From SIG78 sp045635745 (lineage in GTDB: Bacteria > Verrucomicrobiota > Lentisphaeria > Victivallales > Victivallaceae), in contig JAZTWG010000011.1 of NCBI GenBank assembly GCA_045635745.1, positions 1-64,000 of the forward strand: a stretch of DNA of 64,000 nucleotides. Reading direction: 5' to 3'. Shown in pieces: positions 33,925 through 42,656 of the stretch (within the stretch, counting starts at the first letter, position 1; each line of letters opens with the position of its first letter). The position numbers and the translations under genes are program-made. The notes under the pieces were generated by a model. That model did not search any database and was not told where the DNA came from. It saw nothing but the letters and a program-made list of their open reading frames with translations.

Positions 33925-36051
33925 ATGGGAAAAACAATGACAAAAAGCAAGGCAAATCATGTAGTTTTTGAGAATATCGGCGGCAGTTTTCAATTCCGGA
34001 CCTGCAATGCGGCCGATCTCTGCAAAATTCTGGAACTTGATCCGACCGCGTGGGCGGCTCTTTGCGTACCGGTGGCAAGTCTGAACGGCGATCCGGCGTT
34101 TTTCAAGGCTCTGGATGATGACGGAAACGGCATGATCCGTGTCGATGAAGTAAAAATCGCCATCAAGTGGCTCATCGACCTGCTGAACGATGTAAATGTG
34201 CTCAACGAAGCCAAAGATACGCTGCAATTGAGTGCAATAAACAGCGAAAAAGCCGATGGCAAACTGCTCGTTGATTTTGTCAATCAGCACCCCGGAGAGC
34301 TTTTGAATGAAAATAATGTACTGGAACTGGGCAAGATCCGCGCCAAGCTTGCGGCAGTCACCGCCGGAGCACTGGCCGGCGATGGCATACTCCGGAGCAA
34401 GGCGGTTGCCGATCCCGGCGCGTTGACTCTTTACAATGATCTGACCAAACTTTTGAATACGCCCGACAGTCTGACAGCTCCGGCACTGGAAAAATTTGCC
34501 GCTGATGCCGCCAGCTTTGTCGAATGGGCCAAAACCACCGAAAAACCGCTTTTCCGCAATGATGACCCGGTGAAATATTTTGATGCCTTCAAAGCGCTCC
34601 ATACCAAGATCGACGAATATTTCCGTTTCTGCGAACTTATCAAGATCGATCCGGCCCATGCTGCAAGATTTTCGCTGAATCCGGCGGCGCTGCCCGAACT
34701 CGATCTGCAGGATGCCGCCAAGATCGATGCAGTTTTGAGCTCGGCTCCGCTGGCAATGCCCTCTGCCGAAGCCATACTGGATCTCTCCAGCGCCACCAAT
34801 CCGTTTTATCAGGCTAAAATCGATAGCTTCATTCAGACTTTCCAACTGGAAAAACTCTCGCCCGAAGCGTGGCAGAGCTTGAAAGCTGATCTGGCTCCTT
34901 ACATGGATTATCTGACCAAAGCGCAGGGTGATCTTGCCGGACAGCTGGGCAGAGAAAAGTTAGAACAGTATCTTGCCGGCAGCGAAATAGATGCACTGCG
35001 TAAACTTTTTGCGGAAGATAAAGCTCTCGGCAGCGTAGTCGATTGCCTGAAAAAGCTCGAACGGCTCCTGCTTTACCGCCGTTATATGCTGGATTTTGTC
35101 AATAACTTTGTCAGCTTCAAAAACTTTTTTGACAGCGATCAAATCAGTATGCTTCAGGCCGGACGTCTGATCATGGATGGCAAAAGCTATAATCTGGCGG
35201 TTTGGATCGAAGATATTGCTGCACATAAAAAGATTGCTGTGCGTTCGCATTTGTGCCTGCTGTATCTGGAAGTGATCTCCAGCGGCAAAGTACCGGTCAA
35301 GCGCAAAGTGGCAGTAGCCGTTACCGGTGGAGCATTGACCCGTATTTACATCGGCAAACCGGCGTTTTTTGTTGACAACGACAATATAACCTATAACGGC
35401 AAAATCATTGATATGGTCGAAGGACCGATCTCTTTCGGTCAGACTCTTTTTGCTCCGTTCCGCCGTCTCTCCGAAGCAATGAATGAAAAACTGCAGAAAC
35501 TGACCGATTTTTCCAGCACCGAAAAACAGCTTGTCAAAGCTATCGACCAGGGAAAACTGCCGCCGCAAACGCCTGCGGCAGCGCCCCTGCCCGCGGCGCA
35601 AAAGTTTATGAATAATAACTCCATGATCCTGCTGGCCGGCGGGTTGAGTGTTGCGGCTCTGGGTGCCGGTTTGAGTTTTGTACTCAAAGCCATTACCGGA
35701 GCTATCACAGCAATCTCGGCATTGCCGTTTTATGTCATACTTATCTGGATCGTGGTGCTGGTGGCGATTTTCATGGTGCCGACTGCTATCTTTGCATTCC
35801 TCAAGCTGCGCAAGCGCAATCTGACGCTCTTTCTGGAAGCCGGCGGGTGGGCGATCAATCTGCACATGCGGTTAAATATGTATGTTTCCGGCATCTTTAC
35901 CCGCAGCACGCAATACCCGGCGCACACCGAATTCAAACTGTGCAAGATGCCGGGCAAAAAGCGTTCGATGCTGTTCATTGTACCGGTACTGCTGGTGGTA
36001 CTGGCGGCGGCAGCGGCACTCTGGTATCTGAAAAACTGCTGTCAGGCTTAA
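33925..36051 (+). CDS. Large EF-hand membrane protein of unknown function
   Basis: 708 residues; Met5 is an alternative start. Residues 64-75 form a perfect EF-hand calcium loop (D-D-D-G-N-G-M-I-R-V-D-E, with ligands at positions 1, 3, 5 and 12). A long, mostly helical soluble region follows. The C-terminal part has about three hydrophobic segments (about 560-580, 595-625 and 690-705), ending in a short Cys-Cys tail. A Pro/Ala-rich linker (P-Q-T-P-A-A-A-P) joins the parts. I do not recognise a characterised family. It lies 26 bp before an FNT-type channel gene on the same strand, so it may regulate or accompany transport in response to calcium; that is inference. Confidence 0.7.
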   Translation: MGKTMTKSKANHVVFENIGGSFQFRTCNAADLCKILELDPTAWAALCVPVASLNGDPAFFKALDDDGNGMIRVDEVKIAIKWLIDLLNDVNVLNEAKDTLQLSAINSEKADGKLLVDFVNQHPGELLNENNVLELGKIRAKLAAVTAGALAGDGILRSKAVADPGALTLYNDLTKLLNTPDSLTAPALEKFAADAASFVEWAKTTEKPLFRNDDPVKYFDAFKALHTKIDEYFRFCELIKIDPAHAARFSLNPAALPELDLQDAAKIDAVLSSAPLAMPSAEAILDLSSATNPFYQAKIDSFIQTFQLEKLSPEAWQSLKADLAPYMDYLTKAQGDLAGQLGREKLEQYLAGSEIDALRKLFAEDKALGSVVDCLKKLERLLLYRRYMLDFVNNFVSFKNFFDSDQISMLQAGRLIMDGKSYNLAVWIEDIAAHKKIAVRSHLCLLYLEVISSGKVPVKRKVAVAVTGGALTRIYIGKPAFFVDNDNITYNGKIIDMVEGPISFGQTLFAPFRRLSEAMNEKLQKLTDFSSTEKQLVKAIDQGKLPPQTPAAAPLPAAQKFMNNNSMILLAGGLSVAALGAGLSFVLKAITGAITAISALPFYVILIWIVVLVAIFMVPTAIFAFLKLRKRNLTLFLEAGGWAINLHMRLNMYVSGIFTRSTQYPAHTEFKLCKMPGKKRSMLFIVPVLLVVLAAAAALWYLKNCCQA

Positions 36052-36077
36052 AAAACATTCAACAGGGGATCTTATCA

Positions 36078-36719
36078 ATGAATATATCTCAAGCAGGAAA
36101 AATTTTTCTTAACGCCATACTTTCCGGTATTGCCATAGGTATAGCCGGCACAGTATTTCTGGCGGTCAAAAATGCCAATCTTGGTGCTTTTCTCTTTGCC
36201 TTTGCCCTGATGACCATACTCTGTTACGGATTCAAGCTCTTCACCGGTGCAATCGGCTATCTTGTTACGCAGAAAAAATCAGGCGTGATTGCTTATCTGA
36301 TCACATTGTTTCTGATTTGGGTGGGCAATCTTATCGGCTGTTACGCGGTGGGTTTTCTTATCCGCAACAGCCGGACTTTCGGCAAATTGAGTGAAAGGGC
36401 AGGCGCGGTGTGTGCCGAAAAGCTGGCTGACACGCCTTTGAGCATACTTATTCTGGCAGTTTTTTGCGGTATGCTCATGTATATCGGGGTGGAGACTTAC
36501 AAACACAAAGAGCTGGGCGATATTTTCCGATTTGCAAGTGTTTTTCTCTGCGTAGCAATATTTATTTTGAGCGGATTCGAACACTGCATTGCCAATATGT
36601 ACTACTTTTCAGTAGCCGGAGTATGGGATTTTCACACCCTGCTGTATGTATTGCTTATGACCCTGGGCAACAGCCTCGGTTCATGGATAATACCGCTGGC
36701 AGATAAATTCCGAAACTGA
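36078..36719 (+). CDS. Short FNT-family (formate/nitrite transporter-like) membrane protein
   Basis: The start is set at the ATG at 36078, 10 nt after AGGGGAT; the open frame extends upstream only inside the previous gene. 213 residues with six hydrophobic segments: G-K-I-F-L-N-A-I-L-S-G-I-A-I-G, F-K-L-F-T-G, W-V-G-N-L-I-G and A-N-M-Y-Y-F, the last resembling the conserved His/Asn region of FNT channels (H-C-I-A-N-M-Y). Most family members are 260-290 residues, so this one is short. It could carry formate, nitrite or lactate. It is in tandem with the EF-hand protein. Formate traffic would link it to anaerobic metabolism, but no formate enzyme is seen nearby. Confidence 0.8.
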   Translation: MNISQAGKIFLNAILSGIAIGIAGTVFLAVKNANLGAFLFAFALMTILCYGFKLFTGAIGYLVTQKKSGVIAYLITLFLIWVGNLIGCYAVGFLIRNSRTFGKLSERAGAVCAEKLADTPLSILILAVFCGMLMYIGVETYKHKELGDIFRFASVFLCVAIFILSGFEHCIANMYYFSVAGVWDFHTLLYVLLMTLGNSLGSWIIPLADKFRN

Positions 36720-36747
36720 AAAAAATCCGGCATCAAATCTCGCCGGA
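36720..36747 (-). terminator. Terminator of the MFS gene
   Basis: Read on the minus strand, TCCGGC/GCCGGA with a 10-nt loop is followed by a T run, just past the stop of the MFS transporter gene. Confidence 0.7.
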
Positions 36748-36759
36748 AAACCAAAGTAT

Positions 36760-37968
36760 TTATTTCCGGTACTTATTGATCGTTCTGACCGCCATCACTA
36801 CCAGCGGTATCAGACAGAACATCACAATACCGGCAAAAACAAATACGCCGCGGGTGCCGGTCACCGCAATGACCGCACCACCGATAAGAGCGCCGAACAT
36901 GCCGCCGAACATGCGGATACTTGCACACCAGCCGAATGCGCTGCCGCGCTGTTCTTTTTTGACCGTATGCGAAAGCATAGCCAAAAAAATCGGTTCAAGT
37001 CCGCCTGCAGCAAAAAACACCAGAAAACGCGCCGCCCCCAGCGCATACAGCGATTGCGACATTGCCTGCCAAATCATAAATCCGCCGGCCGCCGCCAACG
37101 CCGGCACCGCCAGAGTCAACGGCTTGCAGCGATCGCTCAAATGCCCGAATACCAAACCGGAAAGAATACCGCCGGCCGCCGCCAGCGCCGCTACCCAGCC
37201 GGTATTCAGTGCCGCCCGTTCAACTCCGCCAATGAGCTCCACCAGCAATGCAAGAAAAGGCTCATCGCAGCGGCGTGCCAGCGGAAAAATAAACAGCATC
37301 CCCAAAGTCACCCACACTGCTGCATCAAAGCCGGGCAGCAGCGCACGCCAGCTCTTTTTTTCTCTGACCGCTGTAATTGCCGGCGGCACAAAATTTTCTC
37401 TTACAAAAAAGAGTGTCAGCAATCCGCCCAGCATAAATGCACTGCCGCAGATAAGAAAAGCCGTCAGATATCCGCAATAATGCACCACCATGCCTCCGCC
37501 AACCATCCCCAGCATATTTCCCGACCAGAACGCGGTGGAAAGGGTTCCCAGAGCAAAGCCCTGATGTTCATCCGGGGTGGTAACAGCCACCAGGGTCTGT
37601 GCCGCAGAAACCGTGCCGGAAAACGCCGATGAAATAAACCGCATAACGATCAAAGCACTCCAGTTGGGCATAAAATACATGGCCGGAAAAGTTATTGCAG
37701 TTACAAAATAAGCCCGCAGCAGCATAAGCTTTCTGCCGTAGCGATCCGCCACCGCGCCCCACAGCGGATTGGAAATACAGAAACTCAAAAGCCCCACCGA
37801 AAAAAAGAGCGAAACCGCCATTGCCCGCTCGGCTTCATCCACAAACCCCATTTTTTCGCGCAGAAAAAGCGGTATAAACGGTATGACCATACTCGTACCG
37901 GCCATAGCCAGAATCTGCCCGATCCATATACAGGCAAGATTACGTTTCCACGAAATAGTTTTTTCCAT
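36760..37968 (-). CDS. MFS efflux-type transporter
   Basis: 402 residues with 12 predicted membrane segments. Motif A appears as G-A-V-A-D-R-Y-G-R-K in the loop after segment 2 and again, weaker, as G-H-L-S-D-R-C-K after segment 8. The overall pattern is of the MdtG/drug:H+ antiporter type. The substrate is unknown. Its start codon overlaps the stop of the NUDIX gene (TAATG), so the two are translationally coupled and probably work together or share a regulator. It ends at the terminator at 36720. Confidence 0.88.
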   Translation of the reverse strand: MEKTISWKRNLACIWIGQILAMAGTSMVIPFIPLFLREKMGFVDEAERAMAVSLFFSVGLLSFCISNPLWGAVADRYGRKLMLLRAYFVTAITFPAMYFMPNWSALIVMRFISSAFSGTVSAAQTLVAVTTPDEHQGFALGTLSTAFWSGNMLGMVGGGMVVHYCGYLTAFLICGSAFMLGGLLTLFFVRENFVPPAITAVREKKSWRALLPGFDAAVWVTLGMLFIFPLARRCDEPFLALLVELIGGVERAALNTGWVAALAAAGGILSGLVFGHLSDRCKPLTLAVPALAAAGGFMIWQAMSQSLYALGAARFLVFFAAGGLEPIFLAMLSHTVKKEQRGSAFGWCASIRMFGGMFGALIGGAVIAVTGTRGVFVFAGIVMFCLIPLVVMAVRTINKYRK

Positions 37969-38492
37969 TATCTGATTCCTTTATTCAACAGAGATATTAT
38001 ATCCAGCAATTCTTTTTGCAAATTGGGGGTGAAATCATTGCGTTCGCGCTCCTGCGGATCGTTGAAAAGTGCCAGATCAAAAAATCTGACTTCATCGATT
38101 TCATCGTGCGAAAAATCAAACGGCCCATCGCTTGCAAGTTTGAAAACAGTTACATTTTCAGATTCAATATCGTTGCGGATAGTTGATTTGAAAAAGAACT
38201 CCACATCACCAGTGATCCCGAGTTCCTCTGCCAGTTCGCGTTGTGCCGCCGCTTCAACACTTTCGCCGGCAGCAACGTGGCCGCCCACGGCGGTATCCCA
38301 TTTTCCCGGCTGGATATCTTTGGAACGCGCACGTTTCTGCAGAAGTATACGCTTGCCGCTGCGGTCAAAAACCACCACATGCACCGATTGGTGGATCAAA
38401 GCCGGATTGCCATGGCATTCGCTGCGTAAATATTGCCCGATCCACTTGCCGGATGCATCATAAACATCAAAAAACTCTTCCATAAAAACCAC
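37968..38492 (-). CDS. NUDIX hydrolase
   Basis: 174 residues with the NUDIX box G-G-H-V-A-A-G-E-S-V-E-A-A-A-Q-R-E-L-A-E-E, complete apart from allowed substitutions. The region before it (R-I-L-L-Q-K-R-A-R-S-K-D) resembles the YfcD/isopentenyl-diphosphate isomerase-like branch. It should hydrolyse a nucleoside diphosphate derivative or act on damaged nucleotides; the exact substrate cannot be told. The gene is the first of a two-gene unit with the MFS transporter, overlapping at TAATG. Confidence 0.88.
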   Translation of the reverse strand: MVFMEEFFDVYDASGKWIGQYLRSECHGNPALIHQSVHVVVFDRSGKRILLQKRARSKDIQPGKWDTAVGGHVAAGESVEAAAQRELAEELGITGDVEFFFKSTIRNDIESENVTVFKLASDGPFDFSHDEIDEVRFFDLALFNDPQERERNDFTPNLQKELLDIISLLNKGIR

Positions 38493-38671
38493 TTGCGCTA
38501 AAAATACACTCTTTTAATATACACCTTGCCGATGTAATTGTCAAATCCGGTAAAAAAGGCTTTGCGGTGTTCCGCCGCATGACCTGTCTGTAAACGACAT
38601 TTTATCAACCGCTATCGGGAACAGAACTATGAAAAAAGATCATCTTTTTTCGTTTTTTTCCCGTTTTTGAG

Positions 38672-38699
38672 TTGAAAATCCTGTAAAGCCCGTTATATT
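38672..38699 (+). promoter_or_regulatory. Promoter of the candidate structured RNA
   Basis: TTGAAA at 38672-38677, 16 bp, TATATT at 38694-38699. Predicted transcription start at about 38706, just before the 5' strand of the closing stem. Confidence 0.6.
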
Positions 38700-38704
38700 A
38701 ATTA

Positions 38705-38834
38705 CCACAAGGGCGAACTTTAATGCCAATGGTACTCTCTATACTTAATTAGGTTCCCCGCCTCCCCTTGGGTATTCATTGGTGTTTGTCCTTGCCGGCA
38801 CAGTGTCCCCCCACCTGTGCCGGATCTTTTTTTT
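38705..38834 (+). ncRNA. Candidate structured non-coding RNA with its own terminator
   Basis: About 130 nt with promoter, no open frame with a ribosome site, and a strong terminator. CAAGGGCGAAC (38708-38718) pairs with GTTTGTCCTTG (38784-38794) over 11 bp. CCAATG (38726-38731) pairs with CATTGG (38777-38782), enclosing a loop with pyrimidine-rich CCCCGCCTCCCC. CCGGCACAG/CTGTGCCGG (38795-38823) and eight T follow at once. It is not tmRNA, SRP RNA or RNase P by the motifs I know. It could be a 6S-like or trans-acting RNA, or a terminated leader of the gene at 38934. Confidence 0.5.
38795..38834 (+). terminator. Rho-independent terminator of the candidate RNA
   Basis: A perfect 9-bp stem, CCGGCACAG/CTGTGCCGG, an 11-nt C-rich loop and a T run at 38827-38834. 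Confidence 0.9.
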
Positions 38835-38864
38835 CGATAAAATTGCGGTTTTTGCGCTTGCAAG

Positions 38865-38893
38865 TTGGCTTTTTCCGGAAAATCTGTTATATT
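38865..38893 (+). promoter_or_regulatory. Promoter of the CBM9-like gene
   Basis: TTGGCT at 38865-38870, 17 bp, TATATT at 38888-38893. It lies after the RNA terminator and 41 bp before the ATG, so the gene need not depend on read-through. Confidence 0.55.
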
Positions 38894-38933
38894 GACTTAT
38901 TGTTTTTTTACTTAACTGAAAGGATAAATCGCT

Positions 38934-39596
38934 ATGAAGTATCAGATCAAACCTGCTGCCGGAGCGGTCGATATCAGCGCCGCATGGGATTCAAATTGCT
39001 GGAAAAATATTGAAGCGTTGCGCATTGTCAATGCCCATATCAAAGGAACCCGTCATCAGCCCAAAACTGAACTCAAAATGCAGTATGATTCCGAAGGTAT
39101 CTACGGATTGTTCAATGTGGATGACTACTATGTCCGCAGTATTCAGACCGGTTATCAGGGGCAGGTTTGCCGCGACAGCTGCGTGGAATTCTTTTTTGAA
39201 CTGCCCGGAGCCGGATATTTCAATCTGGAAATGAACTGCGGTGCCGGTATGCTGCTGTATTATGTGCGCGACAACACCCGGGTAAAAGGCGGCTTTAAGG
39301 ATATGGATGTCGTGCCGGATGCCGATATGGATCTGCTCAAAAAATTCCATACCATGCCCGATGTAGTCGATCCCGAACAGGTCGGCGCGGTCAACTACCG
39401 GGTGGGATTCTTCTTTCCCTACGAACTGATCCGCAAATATGCCGATATCAAACAGCCCCAAGCCGGTACCATCTGGCGCATGAACGCCTACAAGTGCGGC
39501 GATGCCACCAGTCACCCGCACTGGCTCAGCTGGAATCCGGTGCGTGAACTCAATTTCCACCGTCCGGAAGACTTTGGTGTGTTGGAATTCTGCTGA
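38934..39596 (+). CDS. CBM9-like carbohydrate-binding protein
   Basis: 220 residues, no signal peptide. A single beta-sandwich of the CBM9/DOMON-like type: W-D-S-N-C-W-K-N-I near residue 18, Y-G-L-F-N-V-D-D-Y-Y-V near 58, R-D-S-C-V-E-F-F-F near 82 and a C-terminal W-R-M-N-A-Y-K-C-G-D and N-F-H-R-P-E-D-F-G. Similar proteins are found as stand-alone cytoplasmic or attached domains in carbohydrate-degrading bacteria. AAAGGA precedes the ATG. It has its own promoter and lies 62 bp upstream of the histidine phosphatase gene. A binding function is likely; the ligand is unknown. Confidence 0.8.
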   Translation: MKYQIKPAAGAVDISAAWDSNCWKNIEALRIVNAHIKGTRHQPKTELKMQYDSEGIYGLFNVDDYYVRSIQTGYQGQVCRDSCVEFFFELPGAGYFNLEMNCGAGMLLYYVRDNTRVKGGFKDMDVVPDADMDLLKKFHTMPDVVDPEQVGAVNYRVGFFFPYELIRKYADIKQPQAGTIWRMNAYKCGDATSHPHWLSWNPVRELNFHRPEDFGVLEFC

Positions 39597-39658
39597 AAAA
39601 ATCTTGAAACTGATACAGCGGCTGACCGGTTCAACCGCTGTTATTCTTTATAAAAATC

Positions 39659-40321
39659 ATGAAAAAAGTTCCGGAAAATATTTGTGAAATCGTAGCAGTA
39701 CGGCACGGTCAGACCATCTCCAACCGCGATGGCATAATCCAGGGGCAGAGCGATACCAAGCTTGACCAGCTGGGGCTGCTTCAGGCCCGGGCAGCGGCAA
39801 AACGCTTGAAAAGCTGGCAGTTCGATGCTGTTTTTTCCAGCGATCTTGCACGCGCCATGAATACGGCAAAAATAATTCTGCAAAATCACCCTGCATTGAA
39901 GATAGAACCCACCCCGGCATTGCGCGAGTGGAATCTGGGTTTTATGCAAGGCAAGCGCATTGCTGATCTAAACACTCAATATCCGGAGATGATGCAGGCG
40001 TTCCGCTCTGATCTGGATGATCTGGAGATCCCGGAAGGCGAAAGTTTGAACGAATTTCAAACCCGCGTTTCAAACTTCATCAATGATCTGGCAAAAAATT
40101 ATTCCGGCAAAAGAGTTCTGCTGGTAACGCATGGCGGTGCCATGCAGAGAATTCTCAAGCACACCACCGGCGGTATAAAATCCCCCAATGTAAGGCCGTT
40201 CTGCGCCAATGCCAGTCTGGCAGTTTTCCGCTGCAAAGAGGCCCGGAACTGGCAGTTGGTAACGTGGAACGATACCGCACATCTGGAAGAACTCGAACAA
40301 AACGAACTGTTGCCGCTGTAA
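39659..40321 (+). CDS. Histidine phosphatase (phosphoglycerate mutase-like)
   Basis: 220 residues. The phosphohistidine motif V-R-H-G-Q-T near residue 14 is followed by N-R-D-G-I-I-Q-G-Q-S-D, S-S-D-L-A-R-A near 61, L-R-E-W-N-L-G near 86 and the second catalytic T-H-G-G-A near 159. All residues of the branch-2/GpmB-like family are present. It acts on phosphomonoesters in the cytoplasm, for example alpha-ribazole phosphate or sugar phosphates. The gene probably shares a transcript with the CBM9-like gene and ends at the terminator at 40332. Confidence 0.92.
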   Translation: MKKVPENICEIVAVRHGQTISNRDGIIQGQSDTKLDQLGLLQARAAAKRLKSWQFDAVFSSDLARAMNTAKIILQNHPALKIEPTPALREWNLGFMQGKRIADLNTQYPEMMQAFRSDLDDLEIPEGESLNEFQTRVSNFINDLAKNYSGKRVLLVTHGGAMQRILKHTTGGIKSPNVRPFCANASLAVFRCKEARNWQLVTWNDTAHLEELEQNELLPL

Positions 40322-40331
40322 ACTGCAACAT

Positions 40332-40380
40332 AAAAAAAGGGTGTTGTAAAACTGTTTGAGTTTTTGCAACACCCTTTTTT
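40332..40380. terminator. Bidirectional terminator between convergent genes
   Basis: A-rich tract, GGGTGTTG, loop region, CAACACCC and T tract, between the histidine phosphatase and the hydrogenase-like operon. Confidence 0.85.
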
Positions 40381-40401
40381 CAGCACAGATATTTTTTCAA
40401 C

Positions 40402-41157
40402 TCATCCTTGCTGCTTACGCCCCATAAAACGGACCAGAGCTTCCAACAAAGTTGCCGGGTGCGGCGGACAGCCCGGCACATAAAGATCGACTTTCATAAT
40501 ATCTTCGATACCGCCGGCAGTTTTTACGCTGGTCTGATAGATTCCGCCTGATATGGCACACGCGCCGCATGCAATCACCAAACGGGGTTCACCTATGGCA
40601 TCATAAGTCTTCTTCAGCGCCAGACGCATATTGTCAGTAACCGGCCCGGTAACCAGCACCGCATCGGCATGACGGGGCGAAGCAACCACTTTCAAACCGA
40701 AACGCCCCATATCCCACGCCAACGTATTAAGCACATTAAAATCCAGTTCACAAGCAGCACAACCGCCCGCAGAAACCTGCCGTATGTGCAGAGATTTGCC
40801 ATACAAAGCTTTGATTCCGGCATCCAGCTGTTCATCGATGCTGTACCTGCTGCCGTCGGCGATAAGGTTTTCGCGTTTCATGGTCCCCATGCGGTATTCA
40901 TCAGTAAAACGGATCGCAGGATTGGCTTTGGTACACTTGCCGCAGAAAATGCATTTGCCGAGGTCGATTGCGGCATTACCGGCATCAACGGCATCCACCG
41001 GACAGGCTTCGGCGGCACGGAGCCACAACTCCTGATCGATTCCGTCTCGGTCAAACTCCGGACGGCCGCGGAAATGCTCCGGCAAATTCGGGGCGGCATC
41101 CGGGAATTTATTGGTGCGGTATTTCTGAAACAATCTTGCGTGCAATGCTTTAAACAT
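40402..41157 (-). CDS. HyfI/NuoB-like small subunit fused to a single-cluster ferredoxin domain
   Basis: 251 residues. The N-terminal 95 residues are HyfH/NuoI-like: Cys52 (A-C-P-V-D-A) and Cys69-x2-Cys72-x2-Cys75, with Asn79 where the fourth Cys of the motif should be. This leaves ligands for one [4Fe-4S] cluster, formed by Cys69/72/75 and Cys52. Residues 125-245 are the NuoB/HyfI-like part with Cys133, Cys136, Cys200 and Cys230 (G-G-C-A-A-C, A-C-G-A-C, P-G-C-P-P-H-P) for the proximal cluster. It is the last gene of the operon, 14 bp after the large subunit. The domain fusion is visible; it should pass electrons inside the peripheral arm. Confidence 0.88.
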   Translation of the reverse strand: MFKALHARLFQKYRTNKFPDAAPNLPEHFRGRPEFDRDGIDQELWLRAAEACPVDAVDAGNAAIDLGKCIFCGKCTKANPAIRFTDEYRMGTMKRENLIADGSRYSIDEQLDAGIKALYGKSLHIRQVSAGGCAACELDFNVLNTLAWDMGRFGLKVVASPRHADAVLVTGPVTDNMRLALKKTYDAIGEPRLVIACGACAISGGIYQTSVKTAGGIEDIMKVDLYVPGCPPHPATLLEALVRFMGRKQQG

Positions 41158-41171
41158 AATCTATTTTCTCC

Positions 41172-42656
41172 TTAAAGGTCATGCCCGCAATAGGACAAGT
41201 TGAAACTTTTATTACAGATCGGAAAGTTGGAAATCTGTTCACCGCGCAGCGCCAGCGCCAGCGCAAACCAGTTGTGGAACGATGGATCCACCAGCTTGAA
41301 CCGCTCAATACGGCCGTCATTGCCGGTAATTGCCGCACACACAACTTCGCCGCGCCACGCTTCCACCGCCGAGACCGCCAGATGACCGGCTTTGAATTTT
41401 TCCGGTGCCTCCGAATTATTGGAAGCGCTGGAGTTGGAACTTTCCAGCCAGGTCAGCAAAGCACGCACCATACGGATGGATTCGCGGATCTCCCAGCGGC
41501 GGGTCTTGGCGCGGGCAATCACATCGCCGGAGTGCTTGAGTGCACTTTTCCACACCAATTTATCATATACGCCAATATTGCTCAAGTCGCGCCGGACATC
41601 CATATCCACACCGGAAGCACGGGCAGCCACCCCCACCGCGCCGATATCGCGCATAACACTCTGCGGCACATGGCCGGTACCTTCAAAACGGTCAAGCGAA
41701 CCGGGGTCGTCGGCCATCAGGTCCCACGCATTTTTGAAATCCTCCACCGTCCGCTCAAACCAGTCACGCAAAGCGGCAAGTTTATTGTTGGCAAGGTCAA
41801 ATTCCACACCATCATAGGTTATATAATTGCGGCCGAAACGATTACCGCAAAGCAGTGCGGTCATATTCAGAAAATCCCCGCGGATGCGTCCGCAATAGGC
41901 ACTGGTGGTCAAAAATGCCACATCGCCGGCCAATGCACCGATATCGCCCACATGATTGGCAATGCGCTCAAGCTCCAGCGCCAGCGTACGCAGTATCTGT
42001 GCGCGTTCGGTTAACGGCGCCCGCGGAGTTTCCGCCAGCGAAGCAATGACACCATCGTAGGCCAGAGCGTAAGCTGTAGAGCTGTCCCCAGCGGTGGTTT
42101 CGATCAAATGATTGCGGAGTTTTGCCGGAGATTCGACCAGCATTTTTTCCACTCCGCGATGCTGATACCCCAGTTCTATTTCCAGGCTGTATACATCTTC
42201 GCCCATACATTGGAAACGGAAATGTCCCGGTTCGATCACCCCGGCATGCACCGGACCTACGGCCACTTCGTGCACCGCATTGCCCTGCATGGTAAAGTAA
42301 TCGGTTACACCGGGTTTTTCAGAATTTTCAAACCGTATGGGCTTGAGCCACGGGTGATTTTCAGGTACGATATTGCTCTGTTCAAATATCTCGCGTTCAA
42401 ACCAATGCAGACAGGGTATATCATTGGTCAGCGCCGGATAAGTTTTACCCACCGCTGTTGCCGCCACCTTGAAACATCGTTCTGCCGGATCAAGCACCAC
42501 GGCAAAAAGTTTGTCATCGTGAGCAAAAAATGCTGAAACGCGGCAATTCTGCCCGGCGATCAGGCTTTTCAACTGCGTTTTGAATTCGGCAAACTCCAAT
42601 ATTTTTATATCGGCAAGAGCCACGCTTTCACAATTTTTGAATTTCAGAAAATCCAT
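41172..42656 (-). CDS. HyfG/NuoCD-like large subunit lacking NiFe ligands
   Basis: 494 residues. Residues about 1-110 are NuoC-like, about 130-494 NuoD/HyfG-like (G-P-V-H-A-G near 134, E-I-E-L-G-Y-Q-H-R-G-V-E-K near 159). In NiFe hydrogenases an R-x-C-G-x-C follows this point; here it reads I-E-T-T-A-G-D-S-S with no cysteine. The C-terminal C-x-x-C is also missing: the end reads F-P-I-C-N-K-S-F-N-L-S-Y-C-G-H-D-L, with two cysteines nine apart. This argues against a hydrogenase and for an Ehr-type complex of unknown electron acceptor. It overlaps the preceding HyfF gene by 13 bp. Confidence 0.9.
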   Translation of the reverse strand: MDFLKFKNCESVALADIKILEFAEFKTQLKSLIAGQNCRVSAFFAHDDKLFAVVLDPAERCFKVAATAVGKTYPALTNDIPCLHWFEREIFEQSNIVPENHPWLKPIRFENSEKPGVTDYFTMQGNAVHEVAVGPVHAGVIEPGHFRFQCMGEDVYSLEIELGYQHRGVEKMLVESPAKLRNHLIETTAGDSSTAYALAYDGVIASLAETPRAPLTERAQILRTLALELERIANHVGDIGALAGDVAFLTTSAYCGRIRGDFLNMTALLCGNRFGRNYITYDGVEFDLANNKLAALRDWFERTVEDFKNAWDLMADDPGSLDRFEGTGHVPQSVMRDIGAVGVAARASGVDMDVRRDLSNIGVYDKLVWKSALKHSGDVIARAKTRRWEIRESIRMVRALLTWLESSNSSASNNSEAPEKFKAGHLAVSAVEAWRGEVVCAAITGNDGRIERFKLVDPSFHNWFALALALRGEQISNFPICNKSFNLSYCGHDL

